Source of the DNA: Clarkia xantiana subsp. parviflora
Lineage: Eukaryota; Streptophyta; Magnoliopsida; Myrtales; Onagraceae
Assembly (NCBI GenBank): GCA_036873135.1
Contig: JAPTYO010000003.1
Span: forward strand, 24,390,001-24,454,000
Reading direction: 5' to 3'
DNA length: 64,000 bases
Shown: positions 36,814 to 48,900 of the stretch, one piece after another
Numbering within the stretch: the first letter of the stretch is position 1
Layout: each line of letters begins with the position of its first letter
Notes under the pieces: model-generated
Databases searched by the model: none
What the model saw: the letters and a program-made list of their open reading frames with translations, nothing else
What the model was told of the DNA's origin: nothing
Made by a program: the position numbers and the translations under genes

Positions 36814-39800
36814 TCAATCTGAACTTTGTGCAAAAATATCTATTAAATTCAGCTTTATGAGCAAACGTCGATGCTGAGCTTTAGAAAGCGCCTTCGTAAA
36901 CAAATCTGCAGGTTGATTCGAAGTGCCTAAATGTTTCAGCCGAAGGAAACCTGCAGAAACCTGATCACGTACAAAATGGCAGTCAACTTCCACATGTTTA
37001 GTACGCTCATGAAAAACGGGATTGTTACCTATCTGAATTGCCGCTTTATTATCACAGTACAAAGTAATTGGTTTAAAAAAAGCAAACCCTAATTCTGAAA
37101 TAATCCCATTCAGCCAAATCAATTCAGAAATTGTTTCTCGCATACTACGATATTCAGCTTCTGCAGAGGAACAAGACATTGTGGGCTGTTTTTTTACCTT
37201 CCAAGATACTAAGGAATCTCCAAGGAAAACACAATATCCTGTAACAGATCTTCTAGACTCAATACAACGAGCATAATCTGAGTCACAAAAACCAGTTATA
37301 GTATTATGTTTATTGGAAGACAAAAGAATGCCCAAACCAGGTTGTTGTTTCAAATACCTCAATATTCTTAAAACTGCATCATAATGGGATTTTTTAGGAT
37401 TCTGCATATATTGACTTAAGTACTGAACAGAGTAGGCAATATCAGAACGAGTAATTCGCAAATACAAAAGCTTACCAATCAGTCGCCTATAAGTAGTTGG
37501 ATCAGAAATGTTTTCATCATTTTTATTCAAATTAAGGGCTTCATCATATCCAACAGATGTAAATTTTGCATTTTGCTCCATAGGAGTACTGCAAGGTTTA
37601 CATCCTAATAAACCAACTTCAGAAAGCATTTCAAGAACATACTTTCGCTGACAGAGCACAAGACCTTTATTAGATCTTGCAACTTCAATGCCAAGAAAAT
37701 ATTTTAAAGTTCCTAAATCTTTCATTTTAAAACTGGTTTGTAAAACCCTTTTTAAATCTGAAACCAAAGCATCACTATTCCCAGTAATGAGTAAATCATC
37801 CACATAAACTAGGAGAATAACAATTTGGTCACCTTTTCTTTTTATAAAAAGGGAATAATCAAGATGACTTTGGGTATACCCACTACTGAGTAGAGCCTCA
37901 GTAAGTTTGATGTTCCACTGTCTTGAAGCCTATTTTAATCCATAAAGGGATTTGTGTAATCTGCACACAAGACTAGATTTAACAGTATACAACTCCCCCT
38001 GATTACCAAATCCAGGAGGTAAGTCCATATAAACTTCTTCAAACAAATCACCTTGTAAAAAAGCATTATAAACATCCATCTGATATAAAGGCCAAGCTTT
38101 CATAGAAGCAAGAGATAAAATGACCCGAACTGTTACAATTTTAGCAACAGGAGAAAATGTTTCATCATAATCAATGCCCTCTTTTTGTTTAAAACCTTTT
38201 GCAACAAGACGTGCTTTATAACGCTCAAGAGTGCCATCAGAATTATATTTAACACGAAAAACCCATCGACATCCTATAGAAGTTCTACCTTGAGGCAAAG
38301 GAACTAATGACCAAGTTTTGTTGTCTTCTAAAGCAGCAATTTCTTCTTTCATAGCCTTAACCCAATTAATGTCTTTACAAGCTTCAGAAAAAGAATTGGG
38401 TTCAGGTATTTTATCAATCATGCTAAGAAAAGACTTGTGGTCATTAGAAACATTATCACAACTCAAGTGAACAGAAATAGGATATTTAGTTGAACAAATC
38501 ATAGACATGTCATAGTCCCGAGACCAAACAGGCGGTCTGGTTTGTCTAACAGGCCTAGCAGAAGGTTCAGGATTACCATGGACAATATTATCCAAATCAG
38601 TTGCATTCTCAGTCAAACCATTAGTATCATCATTACCTTCAGACATATCCTCAGGATTACCTTGATGAGTATCAGGATCAGCAACTGAGTCAGGATTAAT
38701 TTCCTCATCGAAAATACTGCCAGTAGAGTCATCTGAAGAAGGAACAGGTGAAACGTTAGGCACAAAAGAAGGTGGAACACCAGAACCAACTTTAAAAGGA
38801 AAAAAAGATTCCAAAAACTTAACATCTCTTGAAACAATGAAAGTTTTGGTAGATAAATTGAACAACCTGTACCCCTTTTGAACAGCAGAGTATCCCATCA
38901 TAACACAGGCAATAGATCTAGGAGCAAATTTGTCATTCAATGGTAAGACCTTAGCATAACAAAGGCATCCAAATACACGTAAATGATCAATAGAGGGAAC
39001 TTTATTGTAAAGCTTCTCATAGGGAGAAAGTCCTTTTAAAATCTCAGTAGGCATCAAGTTAATCAAATAACAAGCTGTAAGGACACATTCACCCCAAAAC
39101 CTGTCAGGAGTATAACTTTGCAATTTAAGAGCTCTAGCAACCTCTAATAAATGACGGTGTTTTCGTTCAACAACTCCATTTTGTTGTGGAGTATAAGCAC
39201 AGGAAGTCTCATGAACAATACCCATGTTGGAAAAATATGAAGAACAATATTCATTAATAAATTCACCACCATTATCAGATCTAACACGTTTAATCCGTTT
39301 GGAAAATTGGGTCTCAACCATCGAGTAAAAATGTTTTAAAATAACGATGACATCAGATTTTAAAGTCAGCAAGTAAACCCAGGTAACTCTAGTGAAGTCA
39401 TCCACAATGGTAAGAAAATACTTTTTATTATCATGAGTGGCCTTATGATATGGCCCCCAAACATCAATATGAATAAGGTCAAAAGGACCAGCAGTAACAG
39501 AACTACTACTAGGAAAAGGTAACCTAGTTTGCTTTGCCATTGGACAGACATTACATTCTGAAAGACCTTTATTTTGCAATCTAAAAGAACTAAGGAATTC
39601 AAACTTGTTTAGGATATGAAAAGGAACATGGCCTAATCTTTGGTGCCACAGAATGGTCTGAGGATTAAAAGCAACAGACTGAAACGCTACAGGGGCTGGG
39701 GAACATGTTTTGAAAAAATAGAGCCCAGCAGCTTCATGTCCATTCCCCAACACCATTCCATTGCAGCGATCCTGCAATACAACAGAATTAGTATGGAAAA

Positions 39801-41223
39801 TAACTGAACAAGACAAATCCTTAGTCAATTTAGAAATAGAGATCAAATTGTATTTAAAATCTGGCAAAAACAAGACATCAGTTAAAACATTGTGTTTGTC
39901 AATATTGACATCACCAATACCAGCAACTGTAGATTTAAAACCATTTGGTAACTGAACACTAGAGCTTAAAGGTTTAAAGTTATGCATCCAATTTGATTTA
40001 AAACTCATATGATGTGTGGCACCTGTGTCAAGGATCCAATCAGTAGAGTAATTAGGCACTAAAGGGATAGGTATACCTGATGTAGAAGATGCAACATTCA
40101 CCCGAGGTTCAGCCTCACACACATTGTGCTGAGATCGCACCATACTACGAGCCAAATGCTCGAGCTGTTCAGTTGTAATCATCATGGGCTGGTTTTTTGG
40201 AAGGTCAAGAGGGGTGGAAATAGAACCGCCAACCTCAGAACCTGGAATATCAGAGTGACCATCAATAACTGCATTAACTTGAGGAGTTCTGGTCTGATTG
40301 GGACGGAGTTTCCATCCTGGAGGGTAGCCATTTTTCTTAAAACAGTGGTCAGAATCATGCCCCTTAGCTTTGCAGTAATCGCAAACCAGATTCAAGTTCC
40401 TTTTCTGTCCCCTTGATTTGTTGGAAGAATTGGTGGACAGAGAAGGAAGTTTTCCATCAGCAAAATTGGCAACAGAATTAGAGGAAAGGCTACGTTGATT
40501 TTCCTCTTGAATTAAAACAGAGTATGCCTGGGAAACAGAAGGGAGGACCTCTCTCATAACCAAATTGGTTTTAACATTGGAGTAAGAATCATTGAGGCCA
40601 TTCAAAAATTGGAAAAGCTTCAGGTTGTTGGCATGTAAAATATGCTTTTGAAATTCAGGACATCCACAGTTGGGCAAATTGCAGATAGCATCAAACTCTT
40701 CCCACATGGTTCTCAGCCTGGCAAAGTAAGTGGATATGGAATCCACACCTTGCTGAGCCAAACAAATATCCCTATGAAGTTGAAAAATTCTAGAACCATT
40801 GACTTTGTGAAGCCTTTCTTTTAAATCATTCCAAACAGAGAAGGCACTCTCAATGTAAATGTTCCCAGACATAAGTTCGCGAGAGACAGAATTCATAATC
40901 CAAGCTAAAACCAAAGCATTGCATCGATCCCACAGAGGATGAAGACTAGGTTCAAAGTTTTCCTTCTTATAAGCACCAGTCACAAATCCAAGTTTATTTT
41001 TCGAAATCAAACAGATCCTCATAGCTTTGCTCCAAAATTCGTAGTCCTCAGAACAAGTGAGTTTTTCAGTAACTAAGGATAAACCAGCAGAATCAGAAGG
41101 ATGAAGGTAAAGAGGGTGATTGTGATCAATTTTTGGCATCGCTTCGACAACTACATCAGTTGGAGCATCGCCTGAGTTGAGGCCGGAATTCTCCCCAGGA
41201 TTCTTGTCCGATTCATCCGCCAT
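36814..41223 (-). pseudogene. Copia Gag-Pol polyprotein interrupted by one stop codon
   Basis: One reading frame runs from the ATG at 41,223 to the stop at 36,814, broken only by a TAG at 37,932-37,930. The first part (1,097 residues) holds the UBN2/Gag region, a CCHC knuckle (CDYCKAKGHDSDHC), protease DTGATHHM, the pre-integrase WHQRLGH motif, integrase core with DNGGEF, and the start of reverse transcriptase (YQMDVYNAFLQGDL). It ends right after SLYGLK. The frame then continues unshifted through the YVDD box and an RNase H domain with the EAEYRS motif. The stop falls inside reverse transcriptase where the family usually has a glutamine codon, so the copy should be non-autonomous unless the stop is read through. 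Confidence 0.92.
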
Positions 41224-42150
41224 TTAGCGAGAAATTAAGCAGATCAAAGAAGATCTACAAGGATCGGGAACAAAGAACGATTATAGGGAGAATGAGGTCC
41301 CAAAGAAAATCACAATCACAAACAGGTTTCTCAGTTGAATATTAAAAACATCACAGGACTACAGCATAAAAGCAAGATAATGGATGGAGCCAAATCATAT
41401 TCATAAAAGAATCATGCAATATAGGTATTCTTCGCGGATCTACTGAGTAATGAAAGAAGAACTGCAAGATCTCCAAGTTTCAAAACGCAATCACAACATG
41501 CAAGAAGGCTTTATTTGCAAAAAGGATTCCAACAGCAATCTTTTGAAAAATCAAGTGTAGATCTAAATTATGTTCTTGTCAGAAATAGAGGAATGATCAT
41601 CTATCGTCACGGATCTTCAACGATAGTTAAAAAATCGCGAGATCTTCGAACAGATGAGGATGAACATCACATGCAAAAGGATTTGCTTCAGGAAAAGTGC
41701 AGAAGAAGAGATTTCAGAAAGGTCAAGTGCAAATCTGTAATTATCTAGGCGAAGAAGTCAAATATTGATCACTTTTATCATAGATCTACAGCGATAACCA
41801 CTAAATCGCGAGATCTACAAAGTAGTGAGGATAAACATTACATGCAGAAAGAGGATTTACCGAAAAAGGTTTCCAAAAAAAGGATTTCGGAAAAATCAAG
41901 TGTAGATTTGTGCTTGTTCCAACAAAAAACGCGAAAAGAAAGAAAAGTTCGCGAATCAAAACAGAAGCGATGAAGGTTCTCGTCACGGATCTTCAGCAAC
42001 AAAACAAACGTCGCAAGATCTACGAACGTACGAACACAAACATCGTGTATTCAAAACAGAAAAAAAGGGGAGATGAGAAAAGATTTTACCACAGAGGAAA
42101 CACGGCAACAGAATCGTCGAAGTGGTATGAGCTTCGTAGCTTTGATACCA

Positions 42151-42525
42151 TGTGAAAACGAGTACGGCGAGATGTGGCGGAACACGGCGGAGATTCGCCG
42201 GAGAAACGGAGAGTCACAACGGATGCCAGAGAGAAAAGTGAGAGAGTTTTCAGGGATCACTTAGGTTAGGTTTATTATTTTTCCATCACCCCAAATATAT
42301 ACAAAACCCTAGCAAACTAATGCAAGATTGCACCGCAATCTTTTAATGTGCACAAGTTTGACCCTGATATATTACACAAAGTCACAGATTGCAACAACAA
42401 CTATCAACACGGGCCGAAGCCCAATAACACCAAGACCAAGCCTAATTGAAGCAGCAAATCTGGGCTGGGCTTAGACTGCAAACCAGACCAAACATCAATG
42501 GGCTCCAACAGTGTGGGCTTCAACA
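42151..42525 (-). repeat. 5' LTR of the copia element
   Basis: 375 bp, adjacent to the Met-tRNA primer-binding site (complement of 42,139-42,150). This LTR would drive transcription toward laccase 1 on the same strand. Confidence 0.93.
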
Positions 42526-42649
42526 TAATACGTATATCATCAATACGTATATAATTTATTACGTTTAAACACAACTAATATATAATATCAAATGCATGTG
42601 CATAAATAAGGCACGCATAAACACGAATATATAGTTATGTATAATAAAT

Positions 42650-44779
42650 GGGAAAATCTTGTGTAGGGGCGGTGTTTACACCGCCCCTATCACAGCACGC
42701 CACGTGTCAAGTATAATTCTCACTATTTGAATAAGATTTTCTCTCTCCCAATCTTCCCGTTAGCTCTTTCGTTCCGTTTGTGACTTCCGTTCCGTCTAAA
42801 GCTATTTTGTTTTGTTGTTGCAATTATTATTTTTTCTCTTTCTTCCACCTTATTATTACTATAATCACGGTGCGTTGCCTTTTATGGTGAATTCATTAAG
42901 TTTAGGTTTTTTTTTTCTCTCTTCACAACTTTTTGCATTTGATATACTTAAGAATATATATCAATATAATAATCAAATAGAGTTTCTACATCAATAATAT
43001 TAAGTAGATTATACAAAATTAAACAACAAAAATCAAGATACTGCATTGAAATTTAAAAGTTTGTTTCATTTAAAATGACAAGTTTTCTCCTATATATAAT
43101 TTGCATATCATAAAATTACTTCATTACTTTTTGGTGATATAATTAAGTGAAATTTTACTTTTCTTTTATAAGGTTTGCATTCTCTTGAAATATTGATTAT
43201 TTGCAGTAAACAATATATGAACTTAAGTGATCACTTCATTCTATATTGTTTATAAATAATTATTTGAATTGTGTATTGTAATGCAAATATTTTATACACT
43301 AATTTAGAGAAAAAACTATAACTAAGCACTTAACTATATAACATTTTTTTTTATTTCCTCTTAAATATTGAAAATAATATTCTTCATTTAGATGAGCACA
43401 TATGAATCACTAAAATTGAGCAAATGCACTTGCTCCCTTTGAATTCTAGATAAATGCAAGTATATATTTTAAGACATACATAATGTTTCAACCTATATAT
43501 TTGTAAAAAAAAACATGTATATTTAATCTCTAAAGTGTGTATTATTAATAGAGATTTAGAACTTTTATTTTCAGAACTTATTTGAACCTTTTTTTGTGGC
43601 TAGCAAAAAACGTCTCTTTTTTTTTTTGCCAAGTATCTCTTATTTTATTTGAACAAAAATATCTCTCTTATTAATAAAATTATTATTAATTATGCTATAA
43701 AATCTTTATTTGTTCTATTTATAACTTTTCTTTTTATAGACTGTGAAATATTATTTTCTTCATAACTTAATAAAGTTATAAATGATTATTAATTTATTAG
43801 TTACTATAGTATATATTTTTCTTTTATTAATGTTAATATCTTCTTTTATGTATATATTTATATGTGGTCATTTTTAAAATGCACAGTGTTTTATTTGAAA
43901 CTATGAGTTCACATTCTCAGTTATTATTTATAAATAAAATATATGCATTATAATTATAAATAATAACTCAACTAAATATCAATTATTGTAATTATAAAAT
44001 AAAAATTCTTATTATTTAAAGTTGTAAATTTTATTTTTGAAAAAAAAAATTGTATCAAAAAATTTAAAAGTAATTTTTTGTCATTGAATTAAAAAATAAT
44101 TTGTATATTGTTTATCTGTACATATTTTTTTGCAATGATATAATATAGATTTCATTCCGTACAAATTGAGTAACCAAACCCAAAGATGTTTGCAAGATAA
44201 ACAAGAGTAAAGAAGCTAAAAGTATAAAATGAGATATTTTTTATTTGTACATAGTTTTTTACAATGATATAATATAGATTTCATTCCGTATAAATTGAGT
44301 AAAGAAACCAAAGATGTTTGCAAGATAAACAAGAGTAAAGAAGCTAAAATTATAAAATGAGATATATTTTATTTTTATTATTTTCAAAAGAAGATAAATT
44401 ATTTACTGTTGAAGAAAGCTTAAATTTGTACGTTTATTTTGTTTCCACTAAATATGTACATATAATTGTTTATTAAAAAATATGTATATATATATATTGG
44501 CCAACTGTTTATATATATATATATAATATTAAATGATAAAGTCACATTTGGCAAAAAAAAAAAAAATTAATAAAGTCAGAGGCGGTGCAAGAAAGAGAAA
44601 GAAAACAAATAAAATAATTGAGGAAAAAAAATAGAGATGGACGGAAAGGAAGTCACAAACGGAATGGAAGAGCTAAAGGGAAGAGGGGGAAAGAGAAAAT
44701 CTGATTTAAATAGTGAGAAATATGCCTAACACGTGGCGTACTCTGATAGGGGTGGTGTACCCCTACACAAGATTTTCCC
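42650..44779. mobile_element. 2.1-kb non-autonomous DNA element with ~145-bp inverted ends
   Basis: The left end starts GGGAAAATCTTGTGTAGGGG and the right end is its reverse complement. Similarity continues about 145 bp inward through CACGTG, TCTCACTATTT, GATTTTCTC and CCGTTTGTGACTTCC blocks. A 5-bp repeat TAAAT lies on both sides (42,645-42,649 and 44,780-44,784). Long inverted ends suggest Mutator-like or foldback type, though Mutator elements normally leave 8-11 bp. The interior is very AT-rich with no transposase. It contains a direct duplication of about 129 bp (units beginning near 44,117 and 44,246). Confidence 0.8.
44117..44370. repeat. Direct duplication (~129-bp unit, two copies)
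   Basis: Both copies share GATATAATATAGATTTCATT, then AAAGATGTTTGCAAGATAAA and GAGTAAAGAAGC. They lie inside the 2.1-kb inverted-end element and differ at only a few positions. Confidence 0.85.
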
Positions 44780-44952
44780 TAAATAAAGGCTTCATCAATA
44801 TTGCTTGCCCTTTTGATTTTCCAACCAACGGTTGATATTATGTTATACTCCATGATTAGATGATAACTTTTAATTTTAATCAAATTAAACAAGTGTTTAT
44901 CACCTAATTTCGAGATTCATTTATAGAAAATGTGTATGCGTGCTTGTTTATA

Positions 44953-45240
44953 CAGTTGGGAACCAAACCGGTTCGGAACTATTTCCTAAAAAACATTTTA
45001 AGTTGGTTTTTACTTTTGAACCGATTTTAACCAAACTAATTCAAATTTGAGCCGGTTTAACTTTTTTTTAAATAATTAAAAATCCGATCGGAAATCGAAC
45101 CAATTCAACAGATAGGGGGAAAAAAAAAAAAAGGTACGATTTTTACACTTAAAAAAAAAGGTTTGTTACAGACCGGTTCAATCAATCTGGTTCCAGACCA
45201 GTCCGGTTAGACATTTTTTTTTTTAATCCTGACAAACATG
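44953..45240. mobile_element. Small GAACCGG-rich element, possibly hAT-like
   Basis: A 288-bp segment starting CAGTTGGGAACC is bounded by an 8-bp direct repeat TGTTTATA (44,945-44,952 and 45,241-45,248). It is rich in CCGGTT motifs like the other hAT elements here. Its right end is not a good inverted copy of the left, so the assignment is tentative. Confidence 0.45.
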
Positions 45241-45248
45241 TGTTTATA

Positions 45249-45973
45249 TAATATATATACACGTATATAATAATAATATAACTCCAATTACATAGAAACT
45301 CTTGTCCGTAGATGTGCATCGGACGGTTGGTAACAGCCTATATTCCAGATAACTAAATTGGACCCCACTAATAATGAGAGATATATATTTAATTAATTAG
45401 TTAGATTAATTAATTAGTTAGTTAGGCACGTTAACAGATGCCTAACTACCTAGCTAGCTCTTGGCCAAAAAAACTACCTAGCTAGCTAGAGGTATTTGTT
45501 TATATAAATAGCAAATTCTGATTGTTCATAACTGCAGATTTCAGAAATCCTAGCTTTGCAATCTCTCTTCAATTCTGATATTCAGTGATTCTCCGCATGT
45601 TTCATAGTACGTTGTAACTTAAATTCAAATCGCTTTCTGATTCATCAGATTATGATTAAGAAAATAAAATAGAGTTCAACTGAGAAAATTGATCTTAAAA
45701 AAAAAAAAAAAAAAAGATAAACGATACTTAGTATTTCTTTCACAAATTTAGACATGACACCTGTTGAAAAACCAACTTGAATTTAAATTGATTTCATTTA
45801 AGCTAAACCCTAGTTAATACGTTTATGTTTGACAGATAGGGAGAACGGAGCAGCTAGCAGTGTGTTCTTAATTAATTAGTTCCTACAAGCAACGGCGAAG
45901 CCAAAAAATTTCTTGAGTGGAGTAAGAAATTAAATTAAAGTAAATAATTAATATAATAAATTAAAGTGGTAAA
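45249..45973. other. Intergenic DNA
   Basis: AT-rich with small repeats such as ACCTAGCTAGCT (about 45,447-45,490) and an A run near 45,700. No gene seen. Confidence 0.45.
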
Positions 45974-45976
45974 TAT

Positions 45977-46545
45977 CACTACAAGAAAAATAGACTCTTG
46001 CGACTTTAAAATTGACTTGTCGTGTAGTTATGAAGTTAGCGACGCTTGTAGCGACGCAAATTAATATGTCGTTTCTGATCACCGTCGCAATAAACTCTGT
46101 GACGCTTTGGAGCAACGTTGTTAAAGTATTACAAGAGGCAATGCTTGATTGCGTCATTACTGTATTTAGAATGCAACGCTCAAAGGCATCACCACATGAT
46201 GTAGATTGTAACGCTCAGAAGTATCACCACGTGATGCAAACTGCAACGCTGAGAAGCGTCGCCATGTGATGCAGATTGCAACCCTCAAAAGCGTCACTGT
46301 ATGATGCAGATTGCAACGCTTTGAAGCGTCGTCACGTGCTACAGATTGCTACGCTTTGAAGCGTCGTTACCTGATGCAAACTGTAACGCTCATGAGCGTT
46401 GCAATATGATAAAAACTACAACATAATATAAAAACAAACGACGCTATTACAAAGCGTCGTCATATTTCAATAACACTAAGATATTTACAACGCTTGAGCA
46501 AGTGTCATCTTTGAAATGTCATCTAAACTACATTTTCTTGTAGTG
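45977..46545. mobile_element. CACTA (En/Spm) non-autonomous element
   Basis: The 569-bp element has CACTACAAGAAAA at the left and the inverted copy TTTTCTTGTAGTG at the right, with a 3-bp duplication TAT on each side (45,974-45,976 and 46,546-46,548). All three traits are diagnostic of CACTA elements. The interior is packed with GCGTCG/AACGCT motifs arranged as short palindromes, like the subterminal transposase-binding repeats of this family. No transposase is encoded. Confidence 0.88.
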
Positions 46546-47410
46546 TATAAAACTTTAAGTAATAAAATTAAGAATAATTACACTTTCAAATTTAAAAATT
46601 CACATCATTAAAATTTGAATGCCAATTACGTACCGTCCTGCCTCTAATAAAGTTTTAGTGGATGTATATATATATTAAAGAAAAATCCAAATTTATAGTT
46701 GAAAAAAATTACATTATTATTATATTATAATTGCGGTTATGAGTGTAAATTATTTCGACCCATTGGCCCAAAATAATATTTTAGTCCATAACAAGTATCA
46801 GTATAACAAAAAGGTGTTACGATTCTTGTGACGCTTTAACAAAATCAGAATGTATTGACGCTTTGCAAAGCGTTACAACACTAATAAATCACTCGACGCT
46901 AGTTCGAAGCGTCACCTAAGTAAAGTGGCAATAATATTCTTGTGAGGCTTTAAAACGTCAACTACATCGAAATTTACCGACGCTTTGAAAATCGTCAAAA
47001 CACTACACAACCAATTGACGCTAGGTCGAAGCGTCACCAAACGAAGTAGCACTAAAATTCACTTGACGCCTGAAAGTGTCGCATGTATTAAAACATATCG
47101 ACGCTTCAAGAAACGTCAACATAATATAAAAAAATGACGTTACTACAAAACGTCACTGGATTTCAATAGCACTAAGATATTTACGACGCTTGAGCAAGCG
47201 TAAAATTAAGAATAATTACACTTTTAAATTTAAAAAATCCCATCATTAAAAGTTGAAGGCCACAGTCCCTGCCTCTAATAAAGTTTTAGTGGAAAAATCA
47301 AAATATATAGTGAAAAAAAATTATCATTATTATTATTATATTATAATTGCGGTAAGAGTGTAAACTATTTCGACCATTGGCCCAAAATAATATTTTGGTC
47401 CATAAAAAGT
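46460..47410. repeat. Tandem segmental duplication, ~680-bp period, two diverged copies
   Basis: The string from CACTAAGATATTTAC through AAGAATAATTACAC, CTGCCTCTAATAAAGTTTTA and TTGGCCCAAAATAATATTTT occurs at about 46,468-46,795 and again at about 47,147-47,405. The second copy is also preceded by GACGCTT palindrome sequence but lacks the CACTA right terminus, which looks deleted. Confidence 0.75.
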
Positions 47411-47891
47411 GTGCAAAATACATAGTTAAGTGTCAGTTTGAATTGAGTCCCTGGCCCATAAAATTATTGAATTGGGTTGGTATACAAATTACTATAAATA
47501 TAATAAACTAGATAAATTCTGGTTGCGGTAAAATAAACTTGGTCCATATTCTATGGACGGTAAAACATTCATTCAACCCTCTAATTTTTACTCTTAAACA
47601 CGCTTGCGTAATAATTCTAGGTAAATTTTATTAGATTAATAAATTATGAATATTTAGCACATATTTTTTTATCAAGTATTAAAATATACTATTTTTTATA
47701 TCTCTAGTTAAATTTTAATTTAATTATACTAATTATTTTTTGCAAAATACTGCTTTATTCTAATTTCAAACAAACTTATTATCGGATTACAGTCAAATTC
47801 AATAAGTGGAACTAGAAGAGTACAAATACAATCTAATTAATCAAAACACATCTCCTTTTTTAGTTATATACTAGGGTTAATAACCTGAGAG

Positions 47892-48236
47892 CAGTGTTAT
47901 CAGGACCGGACCGGCCATCGGACCGGCAAGGACACCGGTTCCCGGTTCGCCGGTCCGAACCCGGTCCGAGCCCGGTTCAGTTACATAGTGGTTCTTCACT
48001 AAAACCGACCGGTTACCGGCCGGTTCTCTTTAAAAATAGACCGGTTCACTAATATAAATTACTAACTCGGTAAAAACCGGCCGGTTCGCTTAAAAAACCG
48101 ACCGGTTCGATATAAAACCGATATCGAACCGGGTTCAGTAACATTGTACGGAAATGACTGAACCGGACCGGGAGGACCTCCGGTTTCGGTCGGAACCCGG
48201 TTAGACCGCCGGTCCGGTCCGGTTCTGATAACATTG
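47892..48236. mobile_element. hAT-type MITE, copy 2, nested in the Mutator-like element
   Basis: 345 bp, beginning CAGTGTTATCAGGACCGG and ending CCGGTTCTGATAACATTG, flanked by a perfect 8-bp duplication CCTGAGAG (47,884-47,891 and 48,237-48,244). The duplicated bases belong to the terminal repeat of the surrounding Mutator-like element, so the hAT insertion came second. The termini match the copy at 14,581-15,082. Confidence 0.9.
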
Positions 48237-48669
48237 CCTGAGAGAGGTTTGAAGATTGACCCTTGTGAATTTGAGATGTCTGAAGATTGAAATGGTGATA
48301 ACTGAGATATGAAGTTTGGACTTTGTGATTTTGAGTTTTTTCGTCCAAATTTTCTGTCAAATTTAACAGAACCACGTGAAATGTCAGATTTACCCCTTGA
48401 CAATATTTTAAACAAATTAAAGTTTAATTAATGGAACATAAATGATAAAAATACCAATTTCACTAATTAAAACATAACCCAACTCCGGCCACCACCACGG
48501 CTCCCGCCAGCCACCACCCAACTCCGATGACCACCACCCAACTCCGGCGACCACCACTCATAATCCGGCGACCCCACCCAACTCCGACGACCGCCACCAC
48601 GGGCCCGATTGGGCCCAAATCGAAGCCATCGGCCCCGATTGGGCCCACATTGGAGCCACAAAGCTCCGA

Positions 48670-48900
48670 CCGGAGCTCTGTGGCTCCGATCTGGGGCCAC
48701 AGAGCTCCAGATCGAAGCTCTGTGGCTCCGACCTGGGGCCACAGAGCTCCAGATCGAAGCTCTGTGGCTCCGACCTGGGGCCACAGAGCTCCGATCTGGA
48801 GCTCTGCGGCTCCGATCTGGGGCCACAGAGCTCCAGATCGGAGCTCTATGGCTCTGATCTGGGGCCACCGAGCTCCGATCAGAGCTTTGTGGCTCCGATG
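48670..48900. repeat. 42-bp GC-rich minisatellite inside the Mutator-like element
   Basis: Units of the form CTCTGTGGCTCCGA(T/C)CTGG plus GGCCACAGAGCTCCAGATCG repeat every 42 bases for about five copies. Each unit contains a strong dyad (AGCTCTGTGGC...GCCACAGAGCT), so single strands could fold. Since 42 is a multiple of 3, several frames on both strands remain open up to about 158 codons; the predicted peptides are simple repeats and I do not call them genes. Confidence 0.85.

Larger units (their letters stand above)
36432..42525 (-). mobile_element. Ty1/copia LTR retrotransposon, recent insertion
   Basis: Two 375-bp LTRs (36,432-36,806 and 42,151-42,525) begin TGTGAAAACGAG and end GGGCTTCAACA. 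They are flanked by a perfect 5-bp duplication TAATA (36,427-36,431 and 42,526-42,530). On the minus strand the primer-binding site next to the 5' LTR reads TGGTATCAAAGC, matching the initiator Met-tRNA end. A polypurine tract GAGGGGGAG abuts the 3' LTR. I counted three differences between the LTRs, so insertion was recent. Domain order (Gag, protease, integrase, RT, RNase H) is copia. It sits just upstream of laccase 1. Confidence 0.95.

Noticed and set aside
42073..42264. Small frame at the 5' LTR edge
   Set aside because: Lies across the LTR and leader of the copia element on the opposite strand and has no family match.
46012..46269. 85-codon frame in the CACTA element
   Set aside because: Made of GCGTCG-type subterminal repeats; no similarity to transposase motifs.
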